DNA from: Xylaria sp. FL1777
Lineage: Eukaryota; Ascomycota; Sordariomycetes; Xylariales; Xylariaceae
NCBI GenBank assembly: GCA_022578965.1
Contig: MU400584.1
Location: 1-64,000 of the forward strand
Length of the DNA stretch: 64,000 bases
Direction of reading: 5' to 3'
The translations under genes and the position numbers were made by a program. The notes under the pieces are model-generated. The model saw nothing but the letters and a program-made list of their open reading frames with translations, was not told where the DNA came from and ran no database searches. Below, piece after piece: positions 35,204 through 46,257 of this stretch; the stretch's first letter is position 1; each line of letters begins with the position of its first letter.

Positions 35204-37089
35204 AAAAAGAGGTGAAGTAAAAGACCAAACTAATGGCTTTTTTTATACACACAGTTACATTTAATTGAATTAATTCATCGTACGAATCTATATTTAATTG
35301 AATTAATCTGTTTATTTTTATTTATTTATTCAGTTTTGGCTTTGTTAGAATGTTTGGTAGCTTGTAGCTTTCTCGACCACACTCTTCCTATCCCACGATC
35401 TTTCTCTCTTCTCGTTAGGCCCAGGCCCCGCCTTATTCTCTCGCGACATCCACGTTCCTGTTTTTCCAGGTATTCGTGTTTACAGCTCGCCTACTCCACA
35501 GCCCTAGCCTCATCTTCTCGCGAGGTACTCCCCCTTCTATCTCTTTCCTTCTGCTAAATCTAACCTTCCCAGTACCATCCATCACCACCATGGCGTCCTC
35601 TGGTTTTGCCAAGGCCGTAATTAACTCAGGAGCCGTCCGCTCCAACCCTGCTACACCTCATAACACCAAACCTCGTGAAATGGACGTCGATCAAGTCCAG
35701 CCTACACTCGAGCAGGATTGGGGATACGCCGCTTTCCAAATTACAATCTCATAGCTCCCAAATCAGGCAACAGATCAGTCAGTAAATATCAATCAACAAA
35801 TCAATCAACGAATCAATTCCAATCATCCCATACCCCACCAACTAAGTCCGAAATGGCCCACTGTGGTTAGTCCCACCTGAAGGCAGCGCTAGAAAGCAAG
35901 GCAATTGGTAGACAGCCCTCACACAATAGTTTTTTATCACAGAACATATACTCCGTACGTTTAAACAGTGCATTCTTTAGTTAACATGGCTGTTTTCAAG
36001 GAGCTCTTTTGAAGATCATGTAGAACATGGTTTAGAAGCTGGAAAACTTCGCAACAACTGACAGAAGATATAGTATAACAAGCTAAACAAGAGGATTTCG
36101 ATTATGTATATTGTTTAGATTACGTTTAGCATTAATATTAAGTCTTTGGACAAGCTTTTGTAGTAGAGCAACATTTTGCGCCTTTTTATTATTAACAACA
36201 CTTGTCCTGGGTGCCTATACTAGGTACATGTATACATAGTATCATCGCCTATTAGTTAATAATAATAATAATATTGATCTACACATATTGTACGTAGTAA
36301 GTAATACAATTAATACAATACCGGTTTGTTTCCAACAACGAATCAATCCCGGGCGGAGGTTGACGAGCGTCTTTCCCTCTTATAATGGCAACACGCACCG
36401 TACCACACCACACCACACCAGCATCATGCAATTGTATGCGTAATCTTCTGCTAGAGCATGTAATACCGATATCCCTGCCAAAACATGGTTTACATTTCCA
36501 CACCACAGCTGCTCCTATTTCCGTCCACTGTTAATCGTTGTGAGGTACCACCAACCGGGTTAGCAGTCCGGATCGCGGATGCCGCGGAGGTGTGGAGCCT
36601 ATATATAAGTTCCGTTAACGCCCACGGAGTATCACCGGCGTCGTTTGTTTTATCTGTGACATCGACTACTATGTTGGCCGGGCTTGGCTCTGCTTAACAA
36701 ACCCACTCCCAACATCATTTTCGGCTTTCCACGACTATCTGCAACTGCAACGTCGCACAAGTTTGCGTGAACAGCTCCCCATTATGCAGCGTGACGCAGC
36801 GGAGAATTCCCACGAGAGCACATGTCGTTGACTAGATCGCTGCCCGGCATATGTAAATGATATGCCTGGATTATAGACCTTTTCGTTGTGCTAATTGTAT
36901 TGAAATGGTTTGCTTTCTGATTTTCTCATTCAAGGTGCCAACTGTATACATCCACTTACGTGTGATATAAATATGTTGAGTGACGTGACTAGAGATCAGC
37001 CGCTAAGAATGCACATATAGGTACGCAGATATATCAAGCAGGTACATAGTCCTCACTCCCTATATTAATAGACTAAACGCTGGATACGG
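35204..37089. other. AT-rich, repeat-littered intergenic region
   Basis: About 1.9 kb. It has an ATTTAATTGAATTAAT direct repeat (near 35262 and 35291), TCAATCAACAAATCAATCAACG low complexity near 35790, and AT-rich stretches near 36050-36300. A 55-codon frame at 35590 is listed separately. No other gene recognised. Confidence 0.4.
35590..35754 (+). CDS. Possible small ORF or truncated gene start, 54 residues
   Basis: The start has a strong context (CACCATGGCG) after a pyrimidine-rich leader and reads MASSGFAKAVINSGAVRSNP, ending in TLEQDWGYAAFQITIS before a stop. No family is recognised. It may be the 5' remnant of a gene interrupted by the repeats around it. Confidence 0.25.
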   Translation: MASSGFAKAVINSGAVRSNPATPHNTKPREMDVDQVQPTLEQDWGYAAFQITIS

Positions 37090-37440
37090 TGATGAGCCGA
37101 CTGCGGCGTTATTTCGACGAAGATAGCGAGGCCTTGATGAAATCGAGAGTACGGTTTATCAAGTAAAACAATTCTCTAACTCAGGCATGCAGCATCTAGC
37201 GCCTCTTGATCCAGCCTCTAGAAGACACACCACTCGCCATCTTAGACGCTCGAACCCCGGCCGATGAAGACCTACTTGCACAGGACATCATCTACCCTCA
37301 TTACTAAGGAGAGAATTATCTCATTAGATTCAATAGCTATTAGCGGTGATCCTAACTCAATCGCATGGCTACCGGGGAGTGTATCCTCATCAAGAACTTT
37401 GATTCCAGGATGGGAGGGTCGGATCGTAGAAGTTTCTTGC
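37090..37440 (+). pseudogene. Decayed CmcJ/NvfI/AsaB-like oxidoreductase fragment
   Basis: Broken coding sequence can be read across frames: RRYFDEDSEALMKSRVRFIK at 37096-37166, then PLEDTPLAILDARTPADEDL continuing to DIIYPHY, an in-frame TAA, GENYLIRFNS, another stop, and after a frame change GECILIKNFDSRMGGSDRR. This order matches the fungal CmcJ/NvfI/AsaB family (LLKGR, PLALCDART, DLVYPxRxGExY, LLKCFDS blocks). At least two stops and a frameshift show it is dead. The assignment rests on remembered family motifs. Confidence 0.55.
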
Positions 37441-37483
37441 CACAGAGCGAGTGTCTGCCTCGTGTTCGCGAGCTCCCTCTGGT

Positions 37484-39924
37484 TCAAGCAATGCTAAATG
37501 CGGTACGGCCCGTCATCACAGATGTTGGAAGTGAATTTGCTGTGATGTAGTCATGTACAAGGCTGAGCAACTCAATGTCCTTCCCTGAGGTCTTGTCAGT
37601 CACGAGAGCTCTTCAAAAATTATACGCAGCATGAGGATGTTTACCTTTTGGGGCAATGATGGATAGAGAGACTGGGAAGTACTCTTCTTTGCCTGAAATC
37701 TTCGAGCGAAACGAGCATTGGCCGACTGAAAGTACAGTCAGATATTTCAAATCTTCAAATATTTAAAAACGCGAATTGCAATACTCGGGACTATTATATT
37801 TGGTACCCCGGACAAGGATGCGTGAAGGTTTGAGCTAAAGCCTTCGAAAGACCGAAGCTCAGGGGCCCTAGATCTGTATTAGTCACAAGTGACAGAGAGC
37901 AGGGCTTGAACCTCACGGTAGATATTCGTCTCGATAATCAAGCCTGTATCGAGGGACAACAATAATGGTCTGGTCATCAGTGAGGAGACGTCGAAGAAAC
38001 CAATCGTTATGCATTTTTACTTCCTCCAAAGCTTCTTGTTTTCGTGCATCTGACATCGACCTCCCCTCATCCCTAGATAGGAGTAAGATTTCAGGCCTTG
38101 AAACTATCACGAGCACCAAGATTGCCTCACCATAGATATTGAGTTACCTTACAGACGTATGGGTCTGTATCGAACCTTATTTTGTATGCCTTTCGGAAGT
38201 CGGAAAGATAGCTCCAAAACTCGCTATAAATCAAGTCGATGAAAGTCTGCAACTTAGTAAAAAAGGCCGAGGCGAGAGTTATAATAGGTTACAAACTTCG
38301 GGTAGATAATAACTCACTTTGTTGAAAGTTTCAAAGAAACTTTTAGAGGCGCTTGCAGGTTTCGTAGCGCCCCATGTCTCCTCGATGGATACATCCAGTT
38401 TATTGGCCCCTAGCCATGTTGCTAGAGAAGACACCCATTCCTCGGCAATGTTTTGGACTCCCTCATGAGCGGCGTGGTATTCCTTCGGAAATAGCACTCG
38501 AGCAGGTCTTAGATGCTGGTAGAAATTTAGCGCATCTCGTTCGTGCGGTTCCACGGTTTGGCTGACATTATTACTTGAAGGAATTTGGAGCCAATGGCGG
38601 CCAAATTCAAGCATTGTGTCAATACTTCGACCGAGAAAGCCCAGTGTGTGGAAGATCCTAGCTCTCATCAGTTGTGCTCTACTGGTTAGGGAGTAGACAT
38701 GTATAATATACCCGCAAGGAATCACGACATCAGGTATTTGTTGGCCGTTATGCGAGGGCCTGAATCCATAGACACCGTGGGCCACAGCCGGATCTCTTAT
38801 GCTCCCCCCAGCTAGGCGAGGAACGGAAATATTAGTTGCATTAAGTTGACGGAAGTTTTCAGCTTAAACTCACCGTCAGTGCCTAATGTGATGTCAAGCC
38901 AGGGGTATGCCGCTAAGCTAGAAGCTGATCCAGTGCTGCTGCCCGTCCCAGCAATGTAACCATCGCCTCGACAATTGAAAGGATAGAAGTAATCACACCA
39001 GTCCCCTATGACTTCCTGGCTGCTACCAAACTCAACCGTCTTGTTTTTACCCACTATGATACCGCCGAGACCAATCACAGACTCGACGGCAGAGGAAGAA
39101 GTCTTCGAAGCATCATGGAGCAGACGATAGGCACGATTACCACAGCCCGTATGAACTCCTTTTAGATGGAAGAGATCCTTGATCGCAATTCTCATCCCAG
39201 CCAGGGGCTTCTGCTCCAATCTGGTTGCCTTAAGTCTAGAGGGGACAGCCACACAAAGAGAGGACGTACCAAACGCTGCAGCATTTAAATTCTCATAACT
39301 ATCTAAAGCTATTAGAATAACCAGTGGCAGACGGCTCTATCAGGCCAGCTGATTTGACTTACGTATGAGGATCGCCTTGGGTGGGAATTGTACTTAATAT
39401 GAAGGCGTCTTGGTCATCCGGAAATATCCTCCAGGCCGAGTATAGGCCAGAAGCCGAGAAGAAGTATGGACCTGGGCGGATGTTCTCGGTGCTTGGTAGT
39501 TGAAATATCGCGAGGCAGCCCCACGACGCCAGGAGGTCCATAACCGGCTTATCAACCGCCGACTCATCTGAGACGAGGAGGACGTTGTTCAGAAAAGCGT
39601 CACAAAAGACGTCATCTTCCTTCTGATACAAGAGATACGCCTTTTCGAGCTGATCCTTCAGGTTCGACGTCCTGTGGAGAACGAAACACGTGAGTGTATC
39701 CAAGTGCGGCGACTCTGTTAATCGGACTTCATACTATAGTATACGTAAAGGGTCATTAAGGGGCGCGACTCGTTCGAAAACACCGTGAACCAAGCTGGGT
39801 ATCTTACATCGCACTGTCCCTGGATGGCAAACGCTTTATGGCCCAGTTGTATGACAGAAGTTGTCTGCAAGAGTTTTGGGCTGCTTTTGCTAGAAGTGGC
39901 AATCATGTTAGTCCGTGGGCACAT
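37484..39924 (-). pseudogene. Amidase-signature enzyme with a single-base frameshift
   Basis: The minus-strand exons are about 39924-39808, 39712-39363, 39298-38874, 38811-38712, 38657-38318, 38246-38153, 38103-37917, 37873-37786, 37725-37645 and 37584-37484. The amidase Ser-cisSer-Lys triad is present: [21 protein letters not shown] and [13 protein letters not shown] (the last across a splice site). The C-terminal exons read IGQCSFRSKISGKEEYFPVS and KGKDIELLSLV, as expected. In exon 8 the frame breaks near 37800: the family block SGVP-NIIVP needs one extra base. Either the gene is recently inactivated or the assembly lost a base. Family members hydrolyse amides; the substrate is unknown. Confidence 0.72.
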
Positions 39925-40720
39925 GGAAAAAGGTACGATAGGAATCTGGACTCTGGGCTAGGGCTGGAAGTTGGACGGGACAATGCGAGAGAGGAATTTT
40001 TCGTAAGGGCATCGCGCCCGATGTACTGTAAATTGATGACGGTATGAGTAAAGGGAGAGCGAGCCGAGGCGGGGCATCGATGTACTCGATGTACTCCCAT
40101 GACCGCAGCACCGTCACCATAAGTCAGCAGACGGGTTCGTACTGTATATCTTCGTCTACGAAGCTGAAACTGAAAGAAACCATGTCCTGAGGCCAATCAA
40201 ATCATGACAAACTTCAAGCCATAAATCAAACTTTCTTATGACCCAATGGTTTCTAACTGTCACTAGTTTCATCGTTGTAGTTAATGCTAAGACACGATAT
40301 TTTTGTGATTGGTTGATTGACTATGCCTTCATTCATTAAAAACAATCGTATTTCATTCGCTAAAAATGAGTGAAACGTATGTCAGATTTAAGGCGCTATA
40401 GATACAGCCAGGTAGTAATGTCAAGAGCGCTTTAGTCGTTATTTCATGTTAGATGTTAGACGTACGGTTGTGGCCGGAAGATCGGAATATGTAGGTATTC
40501 AACAGCCTATGCCGTGCTGCCACATGTTCTACCTGCATATGACACTCCATTACCTTGCTACAAGTGTGGGATTAAAGGCTTCCTGGTTTCCAATATTTAT
40601 ACTTCGCCAATATTATCCTAACCGGCTGTTCGGTTTGATGATTCTTGTGCATCCTCTTGTTGAAGTACGTCGAGTTCAAAAGTACTGTCTGTATAATCAC
40701 GTAGATGTTTTGGTCAAGTT
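39925..40720. promoter_or_regulatory. Divergent intergenic between the amidase and a HET gene
   Basis: About 800 bp. A plus-strand frame at 40446-40763 overlaps the HET start in another frame and is not protein-like. No repeat recognised. Confidence 0.4.
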
Positions 40721-42718
40721 ATGGAGTACCTACCTTTTAAGCCCACCCCACAGCCATTGTTGACTCCGATCGCAATCAATATCTTGAAGGAATCGAATCT
40801 TTGCCTGCGTTGTCAGCAGCTTTTCCCTGCGGCCTGGGGTATTGAGAATAGGGGTGGGCAGCTAAGGACAATCCTGGATCTTCAAAACAGTGCAAGTGAG
40901 GCTTGCGACTTTTGTAAGGCCCTATTGAATAGTCTGGATACATATTACACGTCAAACACAAAGTCTCCCGAATACAAAATTCGCTTATCAGCGAACGAAA
41001 TCTTCGGTCAGGTGGACATCGAAGATGGCCCCGGACAAGGTAGTTACCAAGTTCGCCCACACCAAATAATGATCAATTTTCCGGATCGAAATCAACTAGG
41101 TTTTGTGGGAGCTGACAGCACGTCTGAGATGAGCTTGTCGTTCGTGTTGAGGATGCTTAACCAGTGCATATCAACGCACCAACATTGCTATAAAGCAGAG
41201 GAGCAGCCACTTCCAAAACGCATTCTTCACGTGGGGTTAAAGTCAGATGCAACCGTCAAATTGGTCGAAACACCCCAGAAAAGAGCCCGCTATGCATGTC
41301 TTAGCCATTGTTGGGGAAAGACCGAGTCAATCAAGACTACCAGTGAGAACCTGGACGACTTCAAGATTCAAATTCCATGGGATGGCTTACCAAGGCTGTA
41401 TCGCGACGTGATAAGTTTCTGCCGGGCACTACGGATTCAATATATATGGATTGATGCCCTTTGCATAAAACAAGACGATGCAAGCGATTGGGAAGAGGAA
41501 TCTTCTAAAATGGCAACAATATACGAAAGCTCTTACATTACCATAGCAGCAACGGTTGCCCCTAATCACGACTGTTCGTGTACGACCTCTCTGGATCCGA
41601 AATACCAGTTGAGAGAAGTTGGAAAGATATGCCAAATGGGATCGTCCACCTCATACCCTATATTAATCCGAGAAACGTTGCCTCATCCTGAGAACCTCTC
41701 CCAAATCTATTGTGATTCCAGTCTACAGCGGAAATACCCCCTTTTTTCTCGCGCATGGGCCTATCAAGAGCGTATACTGTCCCCAAGAGTGATTCATTTC
41801 TTACATGATGAATTACTGTGGGAGTGTCGGCACGGTCTAGAATGCGAGTGCCAAGGCGTGAAACCAAGATCTAGGATGTCACAAATTTATCTTCCTACAA
41901 AGTATCTCAATAATGATACTTGGTTTGAAAGTGTATGTAGGGACGACAAATGCCCCTGCGGAAAGTCTAGGAGGTGGGGAAGGATCCTAGATGACTATGC
42001 GCGCTTGAATTTAACTGTCCCTGGAGACAGACTCCCGGCAATATCAGGTCTAGCTCGGAGAATGCAAGGGCCACCGCAAGATCGATATTTAGCAGGAATA
42101 TGGGAAAGCGATCTTCCAGACGCTCTTTTTTGGAAGGCACCTTATCACATCAGAAGCGCTCCCTTGCCTCGGCCACAAACCCCAACAGCACCTACGTGGT
42201 CATGGGCAGCGATTCCCGGAACTCGGGATCATGGAATCAATTCCTTTGCCTGTACGGGAGGTGTAAAAAACAGAAAATACCCCGTCCGCGTCGAAAGTAT
42301 TGATGTAAAACCGAGAACTATTAATCCATACGGGTCGGTTACCACCGACTCAAAGATAGTCATCTCAGGAGCACTAGGATCGGGATGCTTACGCTATGGA
42401 GGAGCAAGGGACATTTTTGTGGTCGCTGAGACTGGAACAGAAATCAAGTTTGTTGCGGATTACGAGCTTCGACGCCCAGGGCCCTATTATGTTGCAGAGG
42501 GCACTAAACTTGTTTGCCTATATCGAGACTGTGATGATGGCTATGGATTTTGTGTTCTAATACTAAGAGGGGTGGGCGAACATGGGTCACAATACGAGCG
42601 GCTTGGACTCGCACAGTGGTTCCTAAGCACTGGTGACGAACCTTTCGATTCGGGTCCCGAGCATGCGAAGGCGAGTGCCTCCGCCCATGCCCGCAGAGGG
42701 GTGATAACGCTGATCTAG
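40721..42718 (+). CDS. HET-domain protein (heterokaryon-incompatibility type)
   Basis: A single exon of about 665 residues from an ATG at 40721 (MEYLPFKPTPQPLLTPIAIN). The N-terminus has paired cysteines (LCLRCQQLF, CDFCKALL). The HET domain runs from about residue 189: YACLSHCWGKTESIKTT, YRDVISFCRALRIQYIWIDA, LCIKQDDASDWEEESSKMA, then FSRAWAYQERILSPRVIHF and ELLWECR. The C-terminal region contains PTWSWAAIPG, common in this class. It is unlike the first HET protein outside the domain. An LTR-like repeat lies about 230 bp downstream. Confidence 0.9.
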   Translation: MEYLPFKPTPQPLLTPIAINILKESNLCLRCQQLFPAAWGIENRGGQLRTILDLQNSASEACDFCKALLNSLDTYYTSNTKSPEYKIRLSANEIFGQVDIEDGPGQGSYQVRPHQIMINFPDRNQLGFVGADSTSEMSLSFVLRMLNQCISTHQHCYKAEEQPLPKRILHVGLKSDATVKLVETPQKRARYACLSHCWGKTESIKTTSENLDDFKIQIPWDGLPRLYRDVISFCRALRIQYIWIDALCIKQDDASDWEEESSKMATIYESSYITIAATVAPNHDCSCTTSLDPKYQLREVGKICQMGSSTSYPILIRETLPHPENLSQIYCDSSLQRKYPLFSRAWAYQERILSPRVIHFLHDELLWECRHGLECECQGVKPRSRMSQIYLPTKYLNNDTWFESVCRDDKCPCGKSRRWGRILDDYARLNLTVPGDRLPAISGLARRMQGPPQDRYLAGIWESDLPDALFWKAPYHIRSAPLPRPQTPTAPTWSWAAIPGTRDHGINSFACTGGVKNRKYPVRVESIDVKPRTINPYGSVTTDSKIVISGALGSGCLRYGGARDIFVVAETGTEIKFVADYELRRPGPYYVAEGTKLVCLYRDCDDGYGFCVLILRGVGEHGSQYERLGLAQWFLSTGDEPFDSGPEHAKASASAHARRGVITLI

Positions 42719-42953
42719 CGTGATTTCGGTATGTTAGACTTTGCGGTTGTGAGCCTGATCTTTGTTTTCCAAGGATTTCTAAGACAATTTTACTGGCGAG
42801 GAGATGGTGTTCGATATAACAAAGGAAGCATAGCTATATTTTTGCTTGGCCGTACACCTAAGGGGCTAGTTGGGTCTGGTCTCCTACTTGACTCTACTTT
42901 ACCATGCAGATTAATTACCAAAACTCCCTTGCCTATCCCACACAGCAGCTTAT
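42719..42953. other. Short intergenic between the HET gene and the LTR-like repeat
   Basis: About 235 bp. Nothing recognised. Confidence 0.35.
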
Positions 42954-43561
42954 TGTCAGAGGTTGTTGTCCCGGAGTGAATAGATAGCTCGTAGGCAATC
43001 ACATAGTAGATAGGTAGAAAGGGGTCAGTAGCCATATATGGTCAATTGGCCCCTGGGGCTTCCCCAATACCAGCTAGGGGGAATAGCCCATATATACTCC
43101 AAGCCCGCTACATAAACCCTAGGGACTATAAATGTACCGAGCACTTATTATGACCCGGCCAGGACCAGTCAAACTGGCCGGAGAGTGCCTTAAAGGGTGA
43201 ACTTAAGGTCACGTTACTATGATCTGGGCGCTCTAGTCGTCTAAGATTACCTAGATCACATATATCATGAGCCCCTTCACTCATGGGTGTCCTCCAGCCC
43301 TTGTGTCTATATAGCTCCAATTGAACTCTATGTATCTAGCCACTCCTTCAGTTTAGTTCCTTAGCTATCAATATTATGTCATTGAATCCCACATTCAATC
43401 CGGCTGCCAAGTGAACTTCTGTCTTCACTTAATGGTAGTAGGAGCCCCTTAAAGTCTCCCTAACGAACACACTGTTGACTCGTTTATTGTTACCTGGAAA
43501 TCAAGGACTCCCTGGCATTGCCCCCCTTACCTCTCAGGTGATGTAAGGCAGGTCCGTTACA
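42954..43561 (+). mobile_element. Probable solo LTR (about 608 bp)
   Basis: It begins TGTCAGAGGTTGTTGTCCCG and ends GGCAGGTCCGTTACA, giving the TG...CA edges of an LTR. The first 170 bp are clearly homologous to 30333-30520. No coding or internal retrotransposon sequence flanks it. The flanking five bases (CTTAT left, GTATT right) do not form a clean target duplication, so the exact right edge is uncertain. Confidence 0.5.
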
Positions 43562-43855
43562 GTATTCTCAGTTGGATAATATTCACTCAACCCCTAATGC
43601 TGGCTCGATCACCATATGCGCCATGGTAGCAACGTTCTCCATTGTTCCCATGAGTTTAAGATCATGAGGTATCACCCACAACCTGCACAGCTAAACATCC
43701 CGGACAATATTGCACCCACGTGGTAAAGTACTCGTTCTAATCACTAGGAAGTATATCTTAATATCCTCCTCTAATAAAAAACGAAGCTGACTACTTCAAC
43801 AATGACATTGCCGTGGGTTCTTGGGCACACCAGGATCCCTGAGAGCCTACTTATG
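43562..43855. other. Intergenic
   Basis: About 290 bp following the LTR-like repeat up to the 3' end of the reductase gene. Nothing recognised. Confidence 0.35.
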
Positions 43856-45185
43856 CTAGCCTAGAGACTTAATCTCAACAAGAAGCTTGCCCGTATTTTT
43901 TCCATCGAAGAGGTCTCTAAAAGCGTATTCCGCTTTTTCCAGACCGCCCTTCACGATCGTGTCCTTATGCTTAAGCTTGCCTTCAGCCATCCAGTCGCTG
44001 ATATCTTTGCGAGCCCGCGGCCAGTCCTCAGTATAATTGAAAACAAAAAAGCCTTCCATGCGGATGGTTTGATAAAGAACAGCGGCTAGGTTGTAGACAC
44101 CTGTGCTACCCTTAGGACTATCATATGTGGTGATAGCGCCGCATATAACAAAACGCGCGTTTTTGTTAGCGCGCAGAAGCGCTGCGTCGAGGATCTCACC
44201 ACCTACGTTGTCCCAGTATACGTCGATACGGTCTGGCGTTGCTGCCGCAAGATCCTCCTTGAAGCTCTCTTTCTTATAGTTTAGTGCTATATCGAAGCCC
44301 AGTTCGTTTTTTATCCACGCGCACTTATCGTCCGACCCTGCAATCCCAACAACTTTACATCCTCGTAGTTTAGCGATCTGTCCGACTACCGAGCCCGTTG
44401 CACCCGCGGCGGTTGACACAACGACGGTCTCGCCAGCTTGCGGCTTTCCGATCCTTTCGAGACCTACGTAGGCCGTTATTCCAGTAACTCCTGTAAAAGA
44501 ATGAGGGTCAGTCTCTCTCGCCCACCATGCAAACGAACTATCATAAATCCATCCCAGACAGCCGGGGTCCATCCCCTTAGCTAAGACAGGGCAAAGCCGC
44601 GTCCCAGTATCGTGGCCTCCAATAAGCAGAATATTGAACAAAACGTAGGGGGAGATAGTACGTACCTAAAACACCTAATAGATCGGTGAGCCGGCCACTC
44701 TTAGGGACCTCGACCTTCTGGAAATTGCCTTCTTCAACAATGGCAACCTCCGCCCAGCCGCTAGTTGCGGTAACAAAGTCGCCCTCCTTGACATCGGGGC
44801 TTCTGCTAGCGAGCACGCGAGAAACAGTGAAACCAGGCATAGTCTCCCCGATTTTAACGCTCTGTGGGGATGTCTCTATAAACTGGAATGAGTTGACTTT
44901 GGATTTCTCGTGACATGATCACACTATTCGTTTTTGGGGGAGAAAGTCGATGGTGGACACTGGCCCAGATTGCCTACTAGAGGATAAGACAGAATACTAC
45001 GCACCACTCAGCCAACCCCGCGTACCCGGGTCGAGAGACAAATATAGCGCTTCGATTAGGATCTGGCCGTCTTTGAGATCATCCGGTGTATGTGCAGGTT
45101 CATTCTCAAGTCTGAATGTTTCGCCAGGGACGAAGTGAGGGTTGGGTCGCTGAGCAAGCACGAGTTTCTTATTTTCACGAGCCAT
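43856..45185 (-). CDS. NADP-dependent medium-chain reductase (LTB4 dehydrogenase/alkenal reductase type)
   Basis: The minus-strand exons are 45185-45005, 44875-44666 and 44490-43856, about 341 residues, the normal length. The zinc-free MDR signature LYLSLDPGTRGWLS is followed by SVKIGETMPGFTVSRVL. The nucleotide-binding motif is AAGATGSVVGQIAKLRGCKV, preceded by GVTGITAYVGL; YWDNVGGEILDAAL and FVICGAITTY follow. The family reduces alpha,beta-unsaturated carbonyls with NADPH. The exon 1 donor is placed at GTGCGT (45004) and its acceptor at 44876; this junction is the least certain. Intron 2 is long (175 nt) and open in one frame. Confidence 0.85.
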
Positions 45186-45786
45186 AGTTACTACTGCTTT
45201 CTAATTATCCGTATTTAGATATATCGACGAAAAAGATGAATTTTGAGGATATTGTTGAAGAAGCTCTAGCAAAAGAAATGGGTTCGTACGATCGAGGAGA
45301 AATAGGCAAAGGGATCCTTGATGAATACAATGTAATAAGCAGCGGTAAACTTGATAAACGAGTAAGCAAACACAACAAGAATGAGAATACCAAGCACTAT
45401 AAAGGTACACAGTAAGAGAGCGAGCTCTATCCATCCATCCATCTAGCCCAGAAGAGGGATCTAAGAACGACGTTGATTTATAATGTAGGTGATTTATAAT
45501 ACACGCCGCCGAATTGCAGCATACCGAGACTCTAGTGCATAGGTGAACCATGTCATTCCATTGGCAGTAGGGGTGCGAGCCTGGGCGGCCAATTACAGCA
45601 ACCTTTCTGGCACATAAAGATAAAACGTACAGTTGACGGAGCGCAGTTATCCGTTTTCTGCCAACCTGCTACCTACATACACAGTTGGAGGTCTTACCGT
45701 TTGTCCCGTGATCTTGCTGGTACTCCTATATCTAACATAGTAAGATCTCAGTCTCCTGCTGACTAATGTAACATATATATGGTATA
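45186..45786. other. Intergenic upstream of the reductase gene
   Basis: About 600 bp. Open frames here have no family resemblance. CCATCCATCCATC low complexity lies at 45430. No gene. Confidence 0.35.
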
Positions 45787-45905
45787 ACTCATCCCACAAG
45801 CATCCGGACCACCTGGCTTGGCAAGTCAACCAACAGGTAAATTCCTTAAGTAAATATTAGGGTGAGACTTAACCGGGGTGTGGTCCGGATGCTTGTGGGA
45901 TGCGT
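45787..45905. mobile_element. Foldback/MITE element with 26-bp terminal inverted repeats (119 bp)
   Basis: CATCCCACAAGCATCCGGAC... at 45790-45812 is a perfect 23-base inverted match of 45880-45902. The match extends to 26 bases with one mismatch. TA lies outside each end (45785-45786, 45906-45907), as expected for mariner-type insertion. The interior of about 67 bp is non-coding. Confidence 0.75.
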
Positions 45906-45907
45906 TA

Positions 45908-46257
45908 CAAAGAAAGGGGGGATTATTATCTGTGCTAGCAGAATTTATACCACCTACTACTAACTTACGTATGTTGGTCAATAAGTAGCCCGTGTTGTTT
46001 AATATCGTGATACGGTGAGCATACGTAATAACGGGTATTTATAACTGTGGGATATAAACAAAATTGTAATTTTTCATTGTTATTACACTTGATAGACTCG
46101 TCGTCACCCCAATCAGAATATCTTAAGTCCTGCTCAACACTTCAGAAAGGGGTGATACTGGGGACCGGGGGGATTTTTTTTGCGCTCGCTGTTCAAGAAG
46201 GAGAGTGGTAATTTGTAGGCAAGCCAGATCCATCCGATCGATCAGGTACGCAAAAGT
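45908..46257. other. Intergenic
   Basis: About 350 bp between the foldback element and the end of the next gene. Nothing recognised. Confidence 0.35.

Noticed and set aside
44492..44665. In-frame open extension upstream of exon 3 of the medium-chain reductase
   Set aside because: Skipping it with a canonical GTACGT donor and TACAG acceptor rebuilds the conserved GVLGVTGITAYVGL block and normal protein length, so it is treated as intron.
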